Assembly (NCBI GenBank): GCA_041689995.1
Contig: JBDNFD010000099.1
Location: 1-22,801 of the forward strand
Length of the DNA: 22,801 nucleotides
Reading direction: 5' to 3'
Source of the DNA: DASSWG01 sp041689995
Lineage (GTDB): Bacteria > Bacteroidota > Bacteroidia > Flavobacteriales > Flavobacteriaceae
Position numbers and translations under genes: made by a program. Every line of letters starts with the position of its first letter. Position 1 is the stretch's first letter. The notes beneath the pieces were generated by a model. It was not told where the DNA came from and ran no database searches. It worked only from the letters and a program-made list of their open reading frames with translations. This document shows positions 15,127 to 22,670 of the stretch, in pieces.

Positions 15127-16365
15127 TTAATCTTCAAATTCTTCTTTAATGACACGGATCACGTCTCGGATGGTTTCTTCTTCCAAATCGGTTCTCCTAA
15201 CCAAGTCGTCCACATCTTGCTCTAAGATACTTTTGGCGGTATCCAATCCTATTTTTGCGAATTCGACGATCACCCAATCTTCAATCACATCGTTGAATTC
15301 CGTAAGTTCTACATCTTCTTCATCTTGAACCCCTTCGCGGATCACGTCTATTTCATATCCGGTCAATTGTCCTGCTAACCGAATGTTGTGCCCGCCGCGG
15401 CCAATGGCTTTGGAAACTTCTTCGGGGCGCAACATAACTTCTACGCGGCCTGTTTCTTCATTTATTTTAAGCGAAGTGATTTTCGCGGGACTCAACGCGC
15501 GTGTAATAAAAAGTTGGGTGTTGGTCGTATAATTGATGACATCAATATTTTCATTGCCCAATTCGCGAACAATTCCGTGAATACGGGAACCTTTCATCCC
15601 AACACACGCCCCTACCGGATCTATTCTGTCATCATAGGAATCGACTGCCACTTTTGCTTTTTCACCGGGAATCCGGACCACTTTTTTCACGCTGATCAAT
15701 CCATCGAAAACTTCGGGGATTTCTTGTTCGAACAATTTTTCCAAAAATACAGGCGAAGTTCTGGAAAAAATAATGGTGGGTTTATTGCCTTTCAGTTCCA
15801 CACTTTCAATGATTCCACGTACACTTTCCCCTTTTCTGAAAAAATCTGATGGAATTTGCCGATCTTTCGGCATCACCAGTTCATTCCCGTCATCGTCCAA
15901 TAGAATTATGGCGCGATGCCGAATATGGTGCACTTCCGCCGTGTAAATTTCTCCTTCCAGATCCTTGAACTGCTTGTAAATGTTGGTATTATCATGCTCG
16001 TGAATTTTTGAAATCAGGTTCTGACGTAATGCCAAAATGGACCGACGGCCCAAATTGAACAATTTTACTTCTTGCGAAACATCTTCACCAATCTCAAAAT
16101 CCGGTTCAATTTTTTGCGCTTCGGACAAAGAAATCTCCTGGTTCTCATCTTCTACTTCCCCATCGGCAACCACCACACGGTTTCGCCAAATCTCTAAATC
16201 ACCTTTATCAGGGTTGATGATAATATCGAAGTTGTCATCTTCCCCAAATTTCTTTTTCAATGCGTTGCGAAACACATCTTCCAAAATGGCCATCAGGGTT
16301 ACCCTGTCAATTAATTTATCATCTTTGAACTCTGAAAAGGAGTTGATCAAATCGATATTTTCCAT
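15127..16365 (-). CDS. nusA: Transcription termination/antitermination factor NusA
   Basis: This 412-residue RNA polymerase-binding factor governs pausing, termination and antitermination. The N-terminal domain covers about 1-125, an S1 domain about 130-200 (YTAEVHHIRHRAIIL...), and the two KH domains about 200-345 with the KH signature EVSKAIGRGGHNIRLAGQL. The C-terminal part (about 350-412) has one helix-hairpin-like repeat (FAKIGLDTAKSILEQDVDDLV). It lacks the extra acidic repeats found in E. coli NusA, so it is shorter than the 495-residue E. coli form, as usual for this phylum. It sits 11 nt after rimP and 57 nt before infB in the conserved order. NusA autoregulation is known in other bacteria, which makes the rimP leader hairpin notable. 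Confidence 0.98.
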   Translation of the reverse strand: MENIDLINSFSEFKDDKLIDRVTLMAILEDVFRNALKKKFGEDDNFDIIINPDKGDLEIWRNRVVVADGEVEDENQEISLSEAQKIEPDFEIGEDVSQEVKLFNLGRRSILALRQNLISKIHEHDNTNIYKQFKDLEGEIYTAEVHHIRHRAIILLDDDGNELVMPKDRQIPSDFFRKGESVRGIIESVELKGNKPTIIFSRTSPVFLEKLFEQEIPEVFDGLISVKKVVRIPGEKAKVAVDSYDDRIDPVGACVGMKGSRIHGIVRELGNENIDVINYTTNTQLFITRALSPAKITSLKINEETGRVEVMLRPEEVSKAIGRGGHNIRLAGQLTGYEIDVIREGVQDEEDVELTEFNDVIEDWVIVEFAKIGLDTAKSILEQDVDDLVRRTDLEEETIRDVIRVIKEEFED

Positions 16366-16376
16366 ATCCTTCTTTC

Positions 16377-16841
16377 TTAAAATTTTATCATCACTTTTGC
16401 TTCAATAATATCCGCATAATCTATTACGGCTTCCTTTTTTACCGTTATCTTTCCTTTTCCAATGGGTTTGGGCTCACGGCTTTTCCACTCCAAGGAAATG
16501 TTTTGATCCGTGGCGTTTATCAAATCCGCCTCGAAAGTATCTTCTTTTGTTTTTATGGATAATTTTCTTCCGATATTTTTTTTGAACTGCCTTGGAAGCG
16601 TCAAGGGTTGGTTGGCGCCTGCCGAGGTTACCTCCAGTGAGAAATCAATTTCTTCGCGGTCCAAATTGTTTTCGATTTTCCGGCTTACTTCCATGCAATC
16701 GTTCACTGAAACGCCAGTATCGGCATCTATTACCACTCGAATGTGATTGTCATCACTCACTTCAAGAACAATCAAGAATAAACTCGGATTTTCTTCGATG
16801 ACCTCTTCCAAAAGGCCTTTTACTTTTTCCTCTAACATCAA
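16377..16841 (-). CDS. rimP: Ribosome maturation factor RimP
   Basis: This 154-residue protein is needed for 30S subunit maturation. The N-terminal alpha/beta domain shows the family pattern LFLIVLEVSDDNHIRVVIDADTGVSVNDCMEVSRKIENNLD (about 20-60) with the SLEVTSAGANQPL turn near 65-77. The C-terminal Sm-like domain covers about 85-154 (IGRKLSIKTKEDTFEADLI, then GKGKITVKKEAVIDYADI). The length is normal. It is the first gene of the rimP-nusA-infB operon, with a promoter -7 box at 16901-16908 and a U-tract hairpin between that and the ATG. The ATG at 16841 starts the MMLEEKVKGLLEEV helix; starting at the second Met is equally possible. Confidence 0.96.
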   Translation of the reverse strand: MMLEEKVKGLLEEVIEENPSLFLIVLEVSDDNHIRVVIDADTGVSVNDCMEVSRKIENNLDREEIDFSLEVTSAGANQPLTLPRQFKKNIGRKLSIKTKEDTFEADLINATDQNISLEWKSREPKPIGKGKITVKKEAVIDYADIIEAKVMIKF

Positions 16842-16851
16842 CTTTTTTTAT

Positions 16852-16877
16852 AAAAAGAGGGGACTTTATGTCCCCTC
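16852..16877 (-). terminator. Leader hairpin with U-tract before rimP (possible attenuator)
   Basis: GAGGGGAC (16857-16864) and GTCCCCTC (16870-16877) form a perfect 8-bp GC-rich stem with a 5-nt loop. On the minus strand it is followed by five T (plus-strand A at 16852-16856). It lies between the promoter -7 box at 16901-16908 and the rimP ATG at 16841, so transcripts of the operon must pass through it. No gene upstream on this strand would need a terminator here, because the neighbouring usp gene is divergent. That suggests attenuation. Confidence 0.6.
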
Positions 16878-16900
16878 CTTCCACTTTAATTTCAATGGTG

Positions 16901-16908
16901 CAAATATA
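16901..16908 (-). promoter_or_regulatory. Promoter -7 box of the rimP-nusA-infB operon
   Basis: The minus strand reads TATATTTG here, followed by CACC, a textbook flavobacterial -7 element. The -33 region is T-rich without a clean TTTG. The predicted start lies about 40-50 nt above the rimP ATG, giving a short leader that contains the hairpin at 16857-16877. The divergent usp gene has only a near-match TAAATTTA at 16956-16963. Confidence 0.65.
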
Positions 16909-16997
16909 CAAAAAAATTCTAAAACATTAAAAACGTGGAGAATCATTTTTTTTTGTAAATTTAGGCTATTCTTTAACAAATCTAAATCCATTCCCCC

Positions 16998-17831
16998 ATG
17001 AAACGAATTCTAGTTCCCACAGATTTTTCCGAGCAGGCCGAAAACGCACTTAAAGTCGCCGTGCAACTGGCAAAGAAACACGATAGTGAAATCTTTTTGC
17101 TGCATATGTTGGAATTACCGCTGCAACTCGTCGATCCCGCCCGCAGTGGCTCCGGAAACCTACCGGAATCATTGTTCTTCATGAAATTGGCTCATCAACA
17201 ATTTGATGAAGTCTTGTCCAGGCCTTATTTACAAGGAATAAAAATCCATGAAACCGTGGATTTTCAGGGAGCTTTCGATGGAATCATGGATATTAGCCAG
17301 CAACACAACTGCGATTTGATAATTATGGGTTCCAATGGCGTCACGGGTTTGAAAGAAGTTTTCATTGGCTCCAACACGGAAAAGGTGGTTCGACATTCCC
17401 AGATACCAGTATTGGTTATTAAAAATGAGCATTTAAATTTTCATGTGGAAGAATTTATTTTTGCAACAGATTTCACCAAGAAAATGCAAAAACCATTTCT
17501 GGAAGCCGTCAGTTTTGCCAAAAAAATGGGGGCAAAAATTCACCTGGTTTATATCAATACCGCCAACAAATTTAAAACGACCATGTATTTGGAAAATATT
17601 ATGTCCGAATTTGTAAAAGATTTGGAATTTCAGAATTACACGTTGAACGTGCACAATGACAGTTCCATAGAAACCGGAATTGTTAATTTTGTAATGCGGA
17701 AAAAGGCAAACCTCATCGGTATAAGTACCCACGGAAGAAAAGGTCTGGCCCATTTGTTGAATGGTAGTTTGAGCGAAGACTTGGTCAACCACGTGGATAT
17801 GCCGGTCATCACATTCAAAATACCCGAATAG
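16998..17831 (+). CDS. Tandem-domain universal stress protein
   Basis: This 277-residue protein has two UspA domains. Domain 1 (about 1-140) begins MKRILVPTDFSEQAENAL and ends with an ATP-type loop (IIMGSNGVTGLKEVFIGSN, G-x2-G-x9-G-S spacing) and the HSQIPVLVIKNE strand. Domain 2 (about 150-277) begins EEFIFATDFTKKM and ends LIGISTHGRKGLAHLLNGSLSEDLVNHVDMPVI. The length is typical of Bacteroidota two-domain Usp proteins. Usp proteins bind ATP or AMP and help survival in stress or anoxia; the exact role is not set. The TAG stop (17829-17831) lies at the edge of the MITE-like element. Without the element the frame would run about eight codons further, so the native C-terminus may have been slightly longer. 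It is divergent from rimP. Confidence 0.93.
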   Translation: MKRILVPTDFSEQAENALKVAVQLAKKHDSEIFLLHMLELPLQLVDPARSGSGNLPESLFFMKLAHQQFDEVLSRPYLQGIKIHETVDFQGAFDGIMDISQQHNCDLIIMGSNGVTGLKEVFIGSNTEKVVRHSQIPVLVIKNEHLNFHVEEFIFATDFTKKMQKPFLEAVSFAKKMGAKIHLVYINTANKFKTTMYLENIMSEFVKDLEFQNYTLNVHNDSSIETGIVNFVMRKKANLIGISTHGRKGLAHLLNGSLSEDLVNHVDMPVITFKIPE

Positions 17832-18047
17832 AGGTCAGGAGATAGATTCCTGTTCTAAAATTGGTTAACCCAGCAAATATCAAGTTGAGCGCAGTCGAAA
17901 CCTACATTTGTATAGACCAATGATAATTGACCGCCCGCCAGAATGATTAGTCGGGCTGGCCCCTCAAAAGGCAAAAGTTCTTCGCTAAAACACGAATAGT
18001 CAGAAGTTTAAAATTTATGACTATATGTCTTTAACTACTGACCTCTC
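17829..18047. mobile_element. MITE-like 219-bp element with terminal inverted repeats and 8-bp duplication
   Basis: The ends AGAGGTCAG (17830-17838) and CTGACCTCT (18038-18046) are perfect 9-bp inverted repeats. Just outside them TACCCGAA occurs as a direct repeat at 17821-17828 and 18048-18055, the pattern of a target-site duplication. The interior has no ORF of note. It includes an inner inverted repeat ATAGTCA/TGACTAT (17996-18024) and a GCCCG/CGGGC pair around 17933-17957. There is no transposase, so mobilisation would be in trans. The element supplies the stop codon of the usp gene. Confidence 0.65.
17881..17902. repeat. Dispersed Bacteroidota-type repeat motif inside the MITE
   Basis: The segment contains TTGAGCGCAGTCGAAACC, the complement of the TTTCGACTGCGCTCAA motif that I recall as a frequent intergenic repeat in Bacteroidota genomes. 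Only one copy is in this window, so dispersal is from memory, not shown. Confidence 0.4.
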
Positions 18048-18067
18048 TACCCGAAAATCCTCGATTT

Positions 18068-19579
18068 TTAAAGCATTGATTTCAAAAGACCTTTTTTAAT
18101 ACAAGACCAAAAGTAGTTCCAAAAAGATTTGGTCCGGTCACGCTCCGCGGTTACCCCGTTTTTCGTGACGGTACCATTCTTTGGATTTTTTCTCACAAAA
18201 ATATTAGCGATTGCTGAAAGGAATTTGTTTTTTTCTTCTCCATTTTTTTTCAATACGGTCACTGTAAAGTCATCGTAATCTATTCTTATGTCGCCTTTTG
18301 CACGAATATTATTTCCTCCAAAATTGAAATATAGCGCGTCCAAGTTTCCTTCTGCTTTTATGTGCAAGCCCGGCACAAAAAATGGATTTATGGCTTCGGG
18401 CGGAATATTTCCCGCATTTCCAGAAATAGTAAACCGGCCTCCCTTGTCATTTATTTTGAATTCCCAATTTACCTGCAAATCTGTGGTGTTCATAAACTTT
18501 GTTCGCACATTCACTTTTGTGGTTGGAAAATTTTCATCGTCCAAATTCTGGTTTGTCAAGTTGGAAATCTCAGCGGAAAGATCATAAAAAGCAACGGTTC
18601 CCAATGGCCGATCCGTTTTTATGCGTTCTTGATATTTGAGAAAAATATTGGACAATTCCACTTTTTCAATAGCCAATTTCAGTTTCAGGTCACGCAGCAT
18701 TTGGCTGTACATTTTCTTGGTCCTAACGTCATCGGTAACTGTTTTGTCCCTGTAAATTTCAAAATCGGCACCAGCGATTCGCACCAATGGCGAACTAAAA
18801 ACAGGATGATCCATAACATATTCGAAAACGGGCGAATCAATTGCCAGAGAATCAATATTCAGGGTGTACATATCTTTTTCATAAGGAACGATTTTTCTCA
18901 TTTCAGACCTGGAATATTTTGGCAAAAGGCTTATTTCTTCTAAAGAAAACTTTTCATCGGAAAACAAAAAATAATCTGCCCGAACTATTTGATATTGATC
19001 CATATCATAATATATATTTTTCACATCGCCCTTATATTTCCCGTAATCGAAAGGGATTTTTCTGGAAATGGTTTTATTATTAAAAGAAATCGCGTTTATT
19101 TTCAAGGAGTATTTTTCCGCGGAAAAAATGGTGTCTTTATTTTCTTTAAGAAAAAGGAACGAAGCGTTTCGAACTTCAATAGTATGGATCAAAAAATCCT
19201 TTGCTATTTTTCTAGTTTTATTTTCAGAAGAATCACTTTGGTGCTCATAAAGAATTATTTTTGGTTGTTCCACTAAAATCTTTTCAACATCAACCTCATC
19301 GTTCATAAGCAATTTCCAATAACCCAGGTTTTGTATTTCCAATTTCCCGAGACTTGCATGAATTTCTTGCGTCGAATATGAAATTCCGGTCATTTGCATT
19401 TCGCCAAAAAGAATTTTCGTTTCCAAACTTTCGTAGTGAAGTGTTTTGTCCGGAAATTTCTCAGAAAGAAAGCTCTCAATTTTCTTTTCGGCCAAGCTGT
19501 TCAGAACCACAATCCCTATCGCAGCTATTATAAAGATCAGAATAAGGTAGAGCAAAGTTTTTTTTAAGTTCAAACGCAT
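18068..19579 (-). CDS. AsmA-like envelope protein
   Basis: This 503-residue protein has one N-terminal membrane helix (about 8-29, LLYLILIFIIAAIGIVVLN), followed by a long beta-rich region of the AsmA/DUF748 kind. The pattern is visible as ESLETKILFGEMQMTGISY, IEVRNASFLFLKEN, IDSLAIDSPVFEY, IEKVELSNIFLKYQER and the closing PEAINPFFVPGLHIKAEGNLDALYFNFGGN. The C-terminus is basic and amphipathic (FWNYFWSCIKKGLLKSML), typical of flavobacterial members. AsmA-like proteins are anchored in the inner membrane, reach into the periplasm and are linked to lipid transport to the outer membrane; the role here is inferred from fold pattern only. The stop lies just beyond the MITE duplication. No partner gene is adjacent on the same strand. 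Confidence 0.75.
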   Translation of the reverse strand: MRLNLKKTLLYLILIFIIAAIGIVVLNSLAEKKIESFLSEKFPDKTLHYESLETKILFGEMQMTGISYSTQEIHASLGKLEIQNLGYWKLLMNDEVDVEKILVEQPKIILYEHQSDSSENKTRKIAKDFLIHTIEVRNASFLFLKENKDTIFSAEKYSLKINAISFNNKTISRKIPFDYGKYKGDVKNIYYDMDQYQIVRADYFLFSDEKFSLEEISLLPKYSRSEMRKIVPYEKDMYTLNIDSLAIDSPVFEYVMDHPVFSSPLVRIAGADFEIYRDKTVTDDVRTKKMYSQMLRDLKLKLAIEKVELSNIFLKYQERIKTDRPLGTVAFYDLSAEISNLTNQNLDDENFPTTKVNVRTKFMNTTDLQVNWEFKINDKGGRFTISGNAGNIPPEAINPFFVPGLHIKAEGNLDALYFNFGGNNIRAKGDIRIDYDDFTVTVLKKNGEEKNKFLSAIANIFVRKNPKNGTVTKNGVTAERDRTKSFWNYFWSCIKKGLLKSML

Positions 19580-19678
19580 GGATTTTAATCAAAGATTTCA
19601 ATGCTTAAAGATATCTTTCTTTTTAAGAAAATCCCCCAATTTGCAATTATTTAACGGATTCGAACAACAATTTGATGT

Positions 19679-19686
19679 TATCTTTG
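19679..19686 (+). promoter_or_regulatory. Promoter -7 box TATCTTTG for the small membrane gene
   Basis: TATCTTTG is a perfect TAnnTTTG match, followed by CACA and then the ATG at 19691. Transcription would begin at or next to the start codon, so the mRNA may be leaderless or nearly so. No clean -33 TTTG is visible. Confidence 0.55.
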
Positions 19687-19690
19687 CACA

Positions 19691-19912
19691 ATGAAAACGA
19701 TCTTAAAATCTTGGATGCTTTTACTTTCTATTGTGGCCGAAGTTTCGCTGGGCCTTTTCACTTATTTGCATTTCAACAATCTTCTATTTCGCTTTCTGTT
19801 CTTTGTATTAACAACAATTATTGTGGCCATGATAATTGTAAAAGTTGCGAGTGAAGATGATATTGATGAGGATCAAAGTTTTACAGACAATCAAGAGCAA
19901 CTTGCCGATTAA
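19691..19912 (+). CDS. Small two-helix membrane protein with acidic tail
   Basis: This 73-residue protein has two membrane segments, about 7-26 (SWMLLLSIVAEVSLGLFTYL) and about 31-51 (LLFRFLFFVLTTIIVAMIIVK), followed by a strongly acidic tail (EDDIDEDQSFTDNQEQLAD). No family was recognised. A consensus promoter box directly before the ATG and a hairpin after the stop support a real monocistronic gene. The positive N-terminus and negative C-terminus fit a helical hairpin with both ends in the cytoplasm. Function is unknown. Confidence 0.65.
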   Translation: MKTILKSWMLLLSIVAEVSLGLFTYLHFNNLLFRFLFFVLTTIIVAMIIVKVASEDDIDEDQSFTDNQEQLAD

Positions 19913-19935
19913 ATCCCTTTATCGCTATTTTTGAT

Positions 19936-19954
19936 TATTATTCGAAAAATAATA
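19936..19954 (+). terminator. Weak AT-rich terminator after the small membrane gene
   Basis: TATTATT and AATAATA (19936-19942, 19948-19954) form a 7-bp stem with a 5-nt loop, followed by TTTTCTT. The stem is all A/T, so strength is doubtful, but its place 23 nt after the stop codon is right. Confidence 0.35.
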
Positions 19955-20059
19955 TTTTCTTAACACAGTTCGTTAATTATTTATCAATTATATTTATTTT
20001 AAGTAAGCTTCATAATTTGTCAAAGTATCTTAGAGAAATAATTCTAAAACCTTTTTACG

Positions 20060-20398
20060 ATGACAACTTACCAATCCTCCATCATTCTGAAAGAAGTCCA
20101 CAATTTAATCACTTATAGTTGCAGGAACAAAAGTTCTCGCATAGGCGGATTTGACACCATGCATTTGGCGATTATCAAAAAATATTACAAAGCTTCCGAT
20201 GTGCAGATAAAACGAAGCGATTCCGAGATATCCCTAAAAATAGAAGTTCGAAAAGGCGAATATGTACACGTGGATTTCAAATGCCCTGATATGGAATCCT
20301 TTTTGAAATCTTGCATAGAAAAGGATGGTAATAGTTTGGCGTTCTACCAACACATGCTAACTTATTACAATGTGGTCTCAAAACCCTTATTGGAATAG
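20060..20398 (+). CDS. Hypothetical protein, 112 residues
   Basis: This is a soluble alpha/beta protein with no recognised family. The N-terminal half is helical and polar (SIILKEVHNLITYSCRNKSSRIGGFDTMHLAIIKKYY). The centre has beta strands (VQIKRSDSEISLKIEVRKGEYVHVDFKC) and the C-terminus another helix (SFLKSCIEKDGNSLAFYQHML). No signal peptide, membrane helix or metal motif is seen, although three Cys are present. It has sensible composition and codon use like its neighbours, and its own ATG 10 nt after a T-rich stretch. It is separated by 81 nt from the kinase-like gene, which has its own promoter, so a shared operon is uncertain. Confidence 0.6.
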   Translation: MTTYQSSIILKEVHNLITYSCRNKSSRIGGFDTMHLAIIKKYYKASDVQIKRSDSEISLKIEVRKGEYVHVDFKCPDMESFLKSCIEKDGNSLAFYQHMLTYYNVVSKPLLE

Positions 20399-20452
20399 AA
20401 GACCTATTTTGCCCAAAATTCGCCTTCAACCATGAATCTTAAACTAAATCGT

Positions 20453-20460
20453 TATTTTTG
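20453..20460 (+). promoter_or_regulatory. Promoter -7 box for the kinase-like gene
   Basis: TATTTTTG matches TAnnTTTG exactly and lies 19 nt before the ATG at 20480. A purine-rich AGGAAG at 20471-20476, four nt before the ATG, gives an unusually good ribosome binding site for this phylum and supports that start. Confidence 0.5.
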
Positions 20461-20479
20461 AAAAAAAACAGGAAGATTT

Positions 20480-21547
20480 ATGGAAGAGAAAATGATGTCC
20501 CAGAAAAAGCCGACGTTCCCTATCAATAAGCAGTTCAATATTTATTTGACAAAATACAACCGGAACACGAAAATCCCGGTATTTTACGAAGATTTGCTGC
20601 GCTTTTCGGGATCTATTACGGTTTATGATCGGCATGAACGAAACACCTTTTGGGTGCGGTGTTATTATCCTGATCACGAACGCGACGGAATTGACAAGAG
20701 TTTGAAAAGGGTTTATACGCTATTACATTCTGATGGTAGCGACAATTCCTTTCAGCACCTCAATGTAGATGCCATCGATTATTGCACTTTTGGAAATTCG
20801 AAGCCTTTCCGCGTAAAAATCCGGAATATTTTGAACGACAGTTTCACTCATTTCTATGTGAAAAAAGCCGATGCCTCGCGAATTTATGGACTGGAATTCG
20901 AACACATACTTTCTCCGCACCGCATTAATTTTCTGGTTTACGAAGAGACATTAATTGAAGAACATATCGCTGGAATTCCCGGCGATGTTTTTATCGAAAA
21001 TAATCTGCAAAAGTGTGACGAACGCGCGAAAACACAAATTGCAAAGCAGTTTGTGAAATTCAATGAACGCTGCATGATCCGGTTGCTCGGAGATATGCGA
21101 TCTTACAATTATGTGATTATTCCAACCCACGATTTCGACCACGTGGCCTATCAAATTCGGGCCATTGATTTTGACCAGCAATGTTATGAAGGAAATTTAA
21201 AGGTGTATCGTCCGCAATTTTTCAAAGAAAATTTGGTCATGGTGAACTTGGTTTCCCAGAAACTCGCCGATTCTTCCATTGAGCAATATCAGCGCGAAGA
21301 ACGATCGCAGGTGGCGAAAAGATTGATCAATTCGCAAAAAAGATATACGGAATTAATTCGTTGTATGAGTCGTGATACGATTTCCACTCCGCAAAATGTG
21401 CTCCGCTTGAAAAAAGATTTGGCAGCTTACACAAAGGATATCAAATTCCGAAGACCTAAAACCATGGGCGGAATTCTAAAAACAGCCTTAGATTTTGTAA
21501 AGCGAAATTATGTGGATATCAATGAAAAGGAAGCAATGGAATTTTAA
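20480..21547 (+). CDS. Divergent protein-kinase-fold (APH/PKL-like) protein
   Basis: This 355-residue soluble protein would usually be called hypothetical. Its centre follows the kinase order. A beta3-like lysine (YVKKAD, K128/K129) is followed by a helix-C glutamate (LEFEHIL, E139/E141), a hinge-like segment (ETLIEEHIAGIPGD, 156-169), a catalytic-loop-like LLGDMRSYNYVI with D205 and N210 spaced as in D-x4-N, and a metal-binding AIDFDQQ with D230 and D232. This resembles aminoglycoside-phosphotransferase-type loops (GDxxxxN then IDFD). Residues 1-110 form an extra N-terminal region with a possible beta barrel (GSITVYDRHERNTFWVRCYY), and 260-355 is helical and basic. It may phosphorylate a small molecule or protein, or be a pseudokinase. 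It converges with the nucleoid-protein gene. The substrate is unknown. Confidence 0.7.
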   Translation: MEEKMMSQKKPTFPINKQFNIYLTKYNRNTKIPVFYEDLLRFSGSITVYDRHERNTFWVRCYYPDHERDGIDKSLKRVYTLLHSDGSDNSFQHLNVDAIDYCTFGNSKPFRVKIRNILNDSFTHFYVKKADASRIYGLEFEHILSPHRINFLVYEETLIEEHIAGIPGDVFIENNLQKCDERAKTQIAKQFVKFNERCMIRLLGDMRSYNYVIIPTHDFDHVAYQIRAIDFDQQCYEGNLKVYRPQFFKENLVMVNLVSQKLADSSIEQYQREERSQVAKRLINSQKRYTELIRCMSRDTISTPQNVLRLKKDLAAYTKDIKFRRPKTMGGILKTALDFVKRNYVDINEKEAMEF

Positions 21548-21604
21548 ATATTGTTCATGGGAATTTAAAACTTTTCATCACTGCATCGCCGATTCACTGA
21601 ATAA

Positions 21605-22663
21605 TCAACTTTTCTGCTCTTTGTTGAAATAGATCAAATAATAATACATCTGCTTTTCTTCGTCCCAACCTTTTTCAAGGAATTTCTCCGCACTTTCGGG
21701 ATTAATAAAATCGAGTTTGATCTGAACGTTCGTATCCAAATTAATCACATTTTTAATGCTTTTCCGAGCAGCCGTGACGGCCGTGTTGGAAATGGGAAAT
21801 TCAGAAAGATCTTCGATTTTATATTTTGGTGCTTTTTCTGTTTTATAATTCTGAAATTCCGGTATGAGTGCCGGATTTTCCATCACCTCGTTTAAAAATC
21901 TGGATTCTTCGAAAGCATCATTTTTGGCAAAATGGTTCACCGCACGGTTCATGAATAAAACCTCCTGCTGTTTATCCTCTGCCGGAAGAACAACATCTTT
22001 GGCAAAATTCTGGCAGAATTTCAGGTATTTTTTGGTGTAAAAATTGTCATCGGCCAAAACATCTACGCCCAAAAATTCTTCCAGCCAATATTTTGTATCA
22101 TATTTATTGGAATCAATGGAAAGTATTTTGAAACCTTCTTCTTTTGACTTATTGAAAATCAGCGCTCCTTTGTCCAATTTATTCAAGCTAACACCATGTT
22201 GCAAAATGGCTTCCAAATTGCTGTTATTTTCGCTGAACTGTAAAAAATCGTGTTTCAATTCCGACTTAAAGATACCGACGGCATCGACTTTTTCATTGTC
22301 CAATAACATATTTTCAAAATAAACCACATACACTTCCCCGCTTTTGATATGCGGATGCATAGATTGATCATACAATAAAGTGGTGATTTTTTTTGACTGT
22401 TCATGAGCCGTTTTTGGAGAAGAAAAAATCTGGTCTACCAGTGAAAACAACGGATGAAATTCCAAATCGGTTTCATGGGAAAAATGATAATAATTTTCTT
22501 CCTTTTCGCGGAAAGCCTTTAGAAAATATTCCTTCAACAATGGTCGAAGTTCGTCTTCCACCCGATACGGTTCTTCAGAAAGAAATATTGGTTCATTCCT
22601 ACTTTTATTTCCCACCCGGTGAATGGAAAGGTTTTCTATCTGAGCATTGAAGAGGTTTATCAT
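21605..22663 (-). CDS. Nucleoid-associated protein (NdpA/YejK family)
   Basis: This 352-residue protein matches the nucleoid-associated NdpA family (PF04245 type). It opens with the family's short strand and helix (MINLFNAQIENLSIHRVGNK), has the GEVYVVYFENMLLDNEKVDAVGIFKSE core at about 106-132, and a second core with KGALIFNKSKEEGFKILSID (about 165-184) and YWLEEFLGVDVLADDNFYTKKYLKFC (about 191-216). E. coli YejK is found on the nucleoid and is linked to topoisomerase interaction; the Bacteroidota version is uncharacterised. The ATG at 22663 is the conserved family start. The 7-bp tandem repeat begins 8 nt upstream of it, leaving no room for an ordinary promoter close to the gene in this window. 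Confidence 0.88.
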   Translation of the reverse strand: MINLFNAQIENLSIHRVGNKSRNEPIFLSEEPYRVEDELRPLLKEYFLKAFREKEENYYHFSHETDLEFHPLFSLVDQIFSSPKTAHEQSKKITTLLYDQSMHPHIKSGEVYVVYFENMLLDNEKVDAVGIFKSELKHDFLQFSENNSNLEAILQHGVSLNKLDKGALIFNKSKEEGFKILSIDSNKYDTKYWLEEFLGVDVLADDNFYTKKYLKFCQNFAKDVVLPAEDKQQEVLFMNRAVNHFAKNDAFEESRFLNEVMENPALIPEFQNYKTEKAPKYKIEDLSEFPISNTAVTAARKSIKNVINLDTNVQIKLDFINPESAEKFLEKGWDEEKQMYYYLIYFNKEQKS

Positions 22664-22670
22664 ATTGAAA

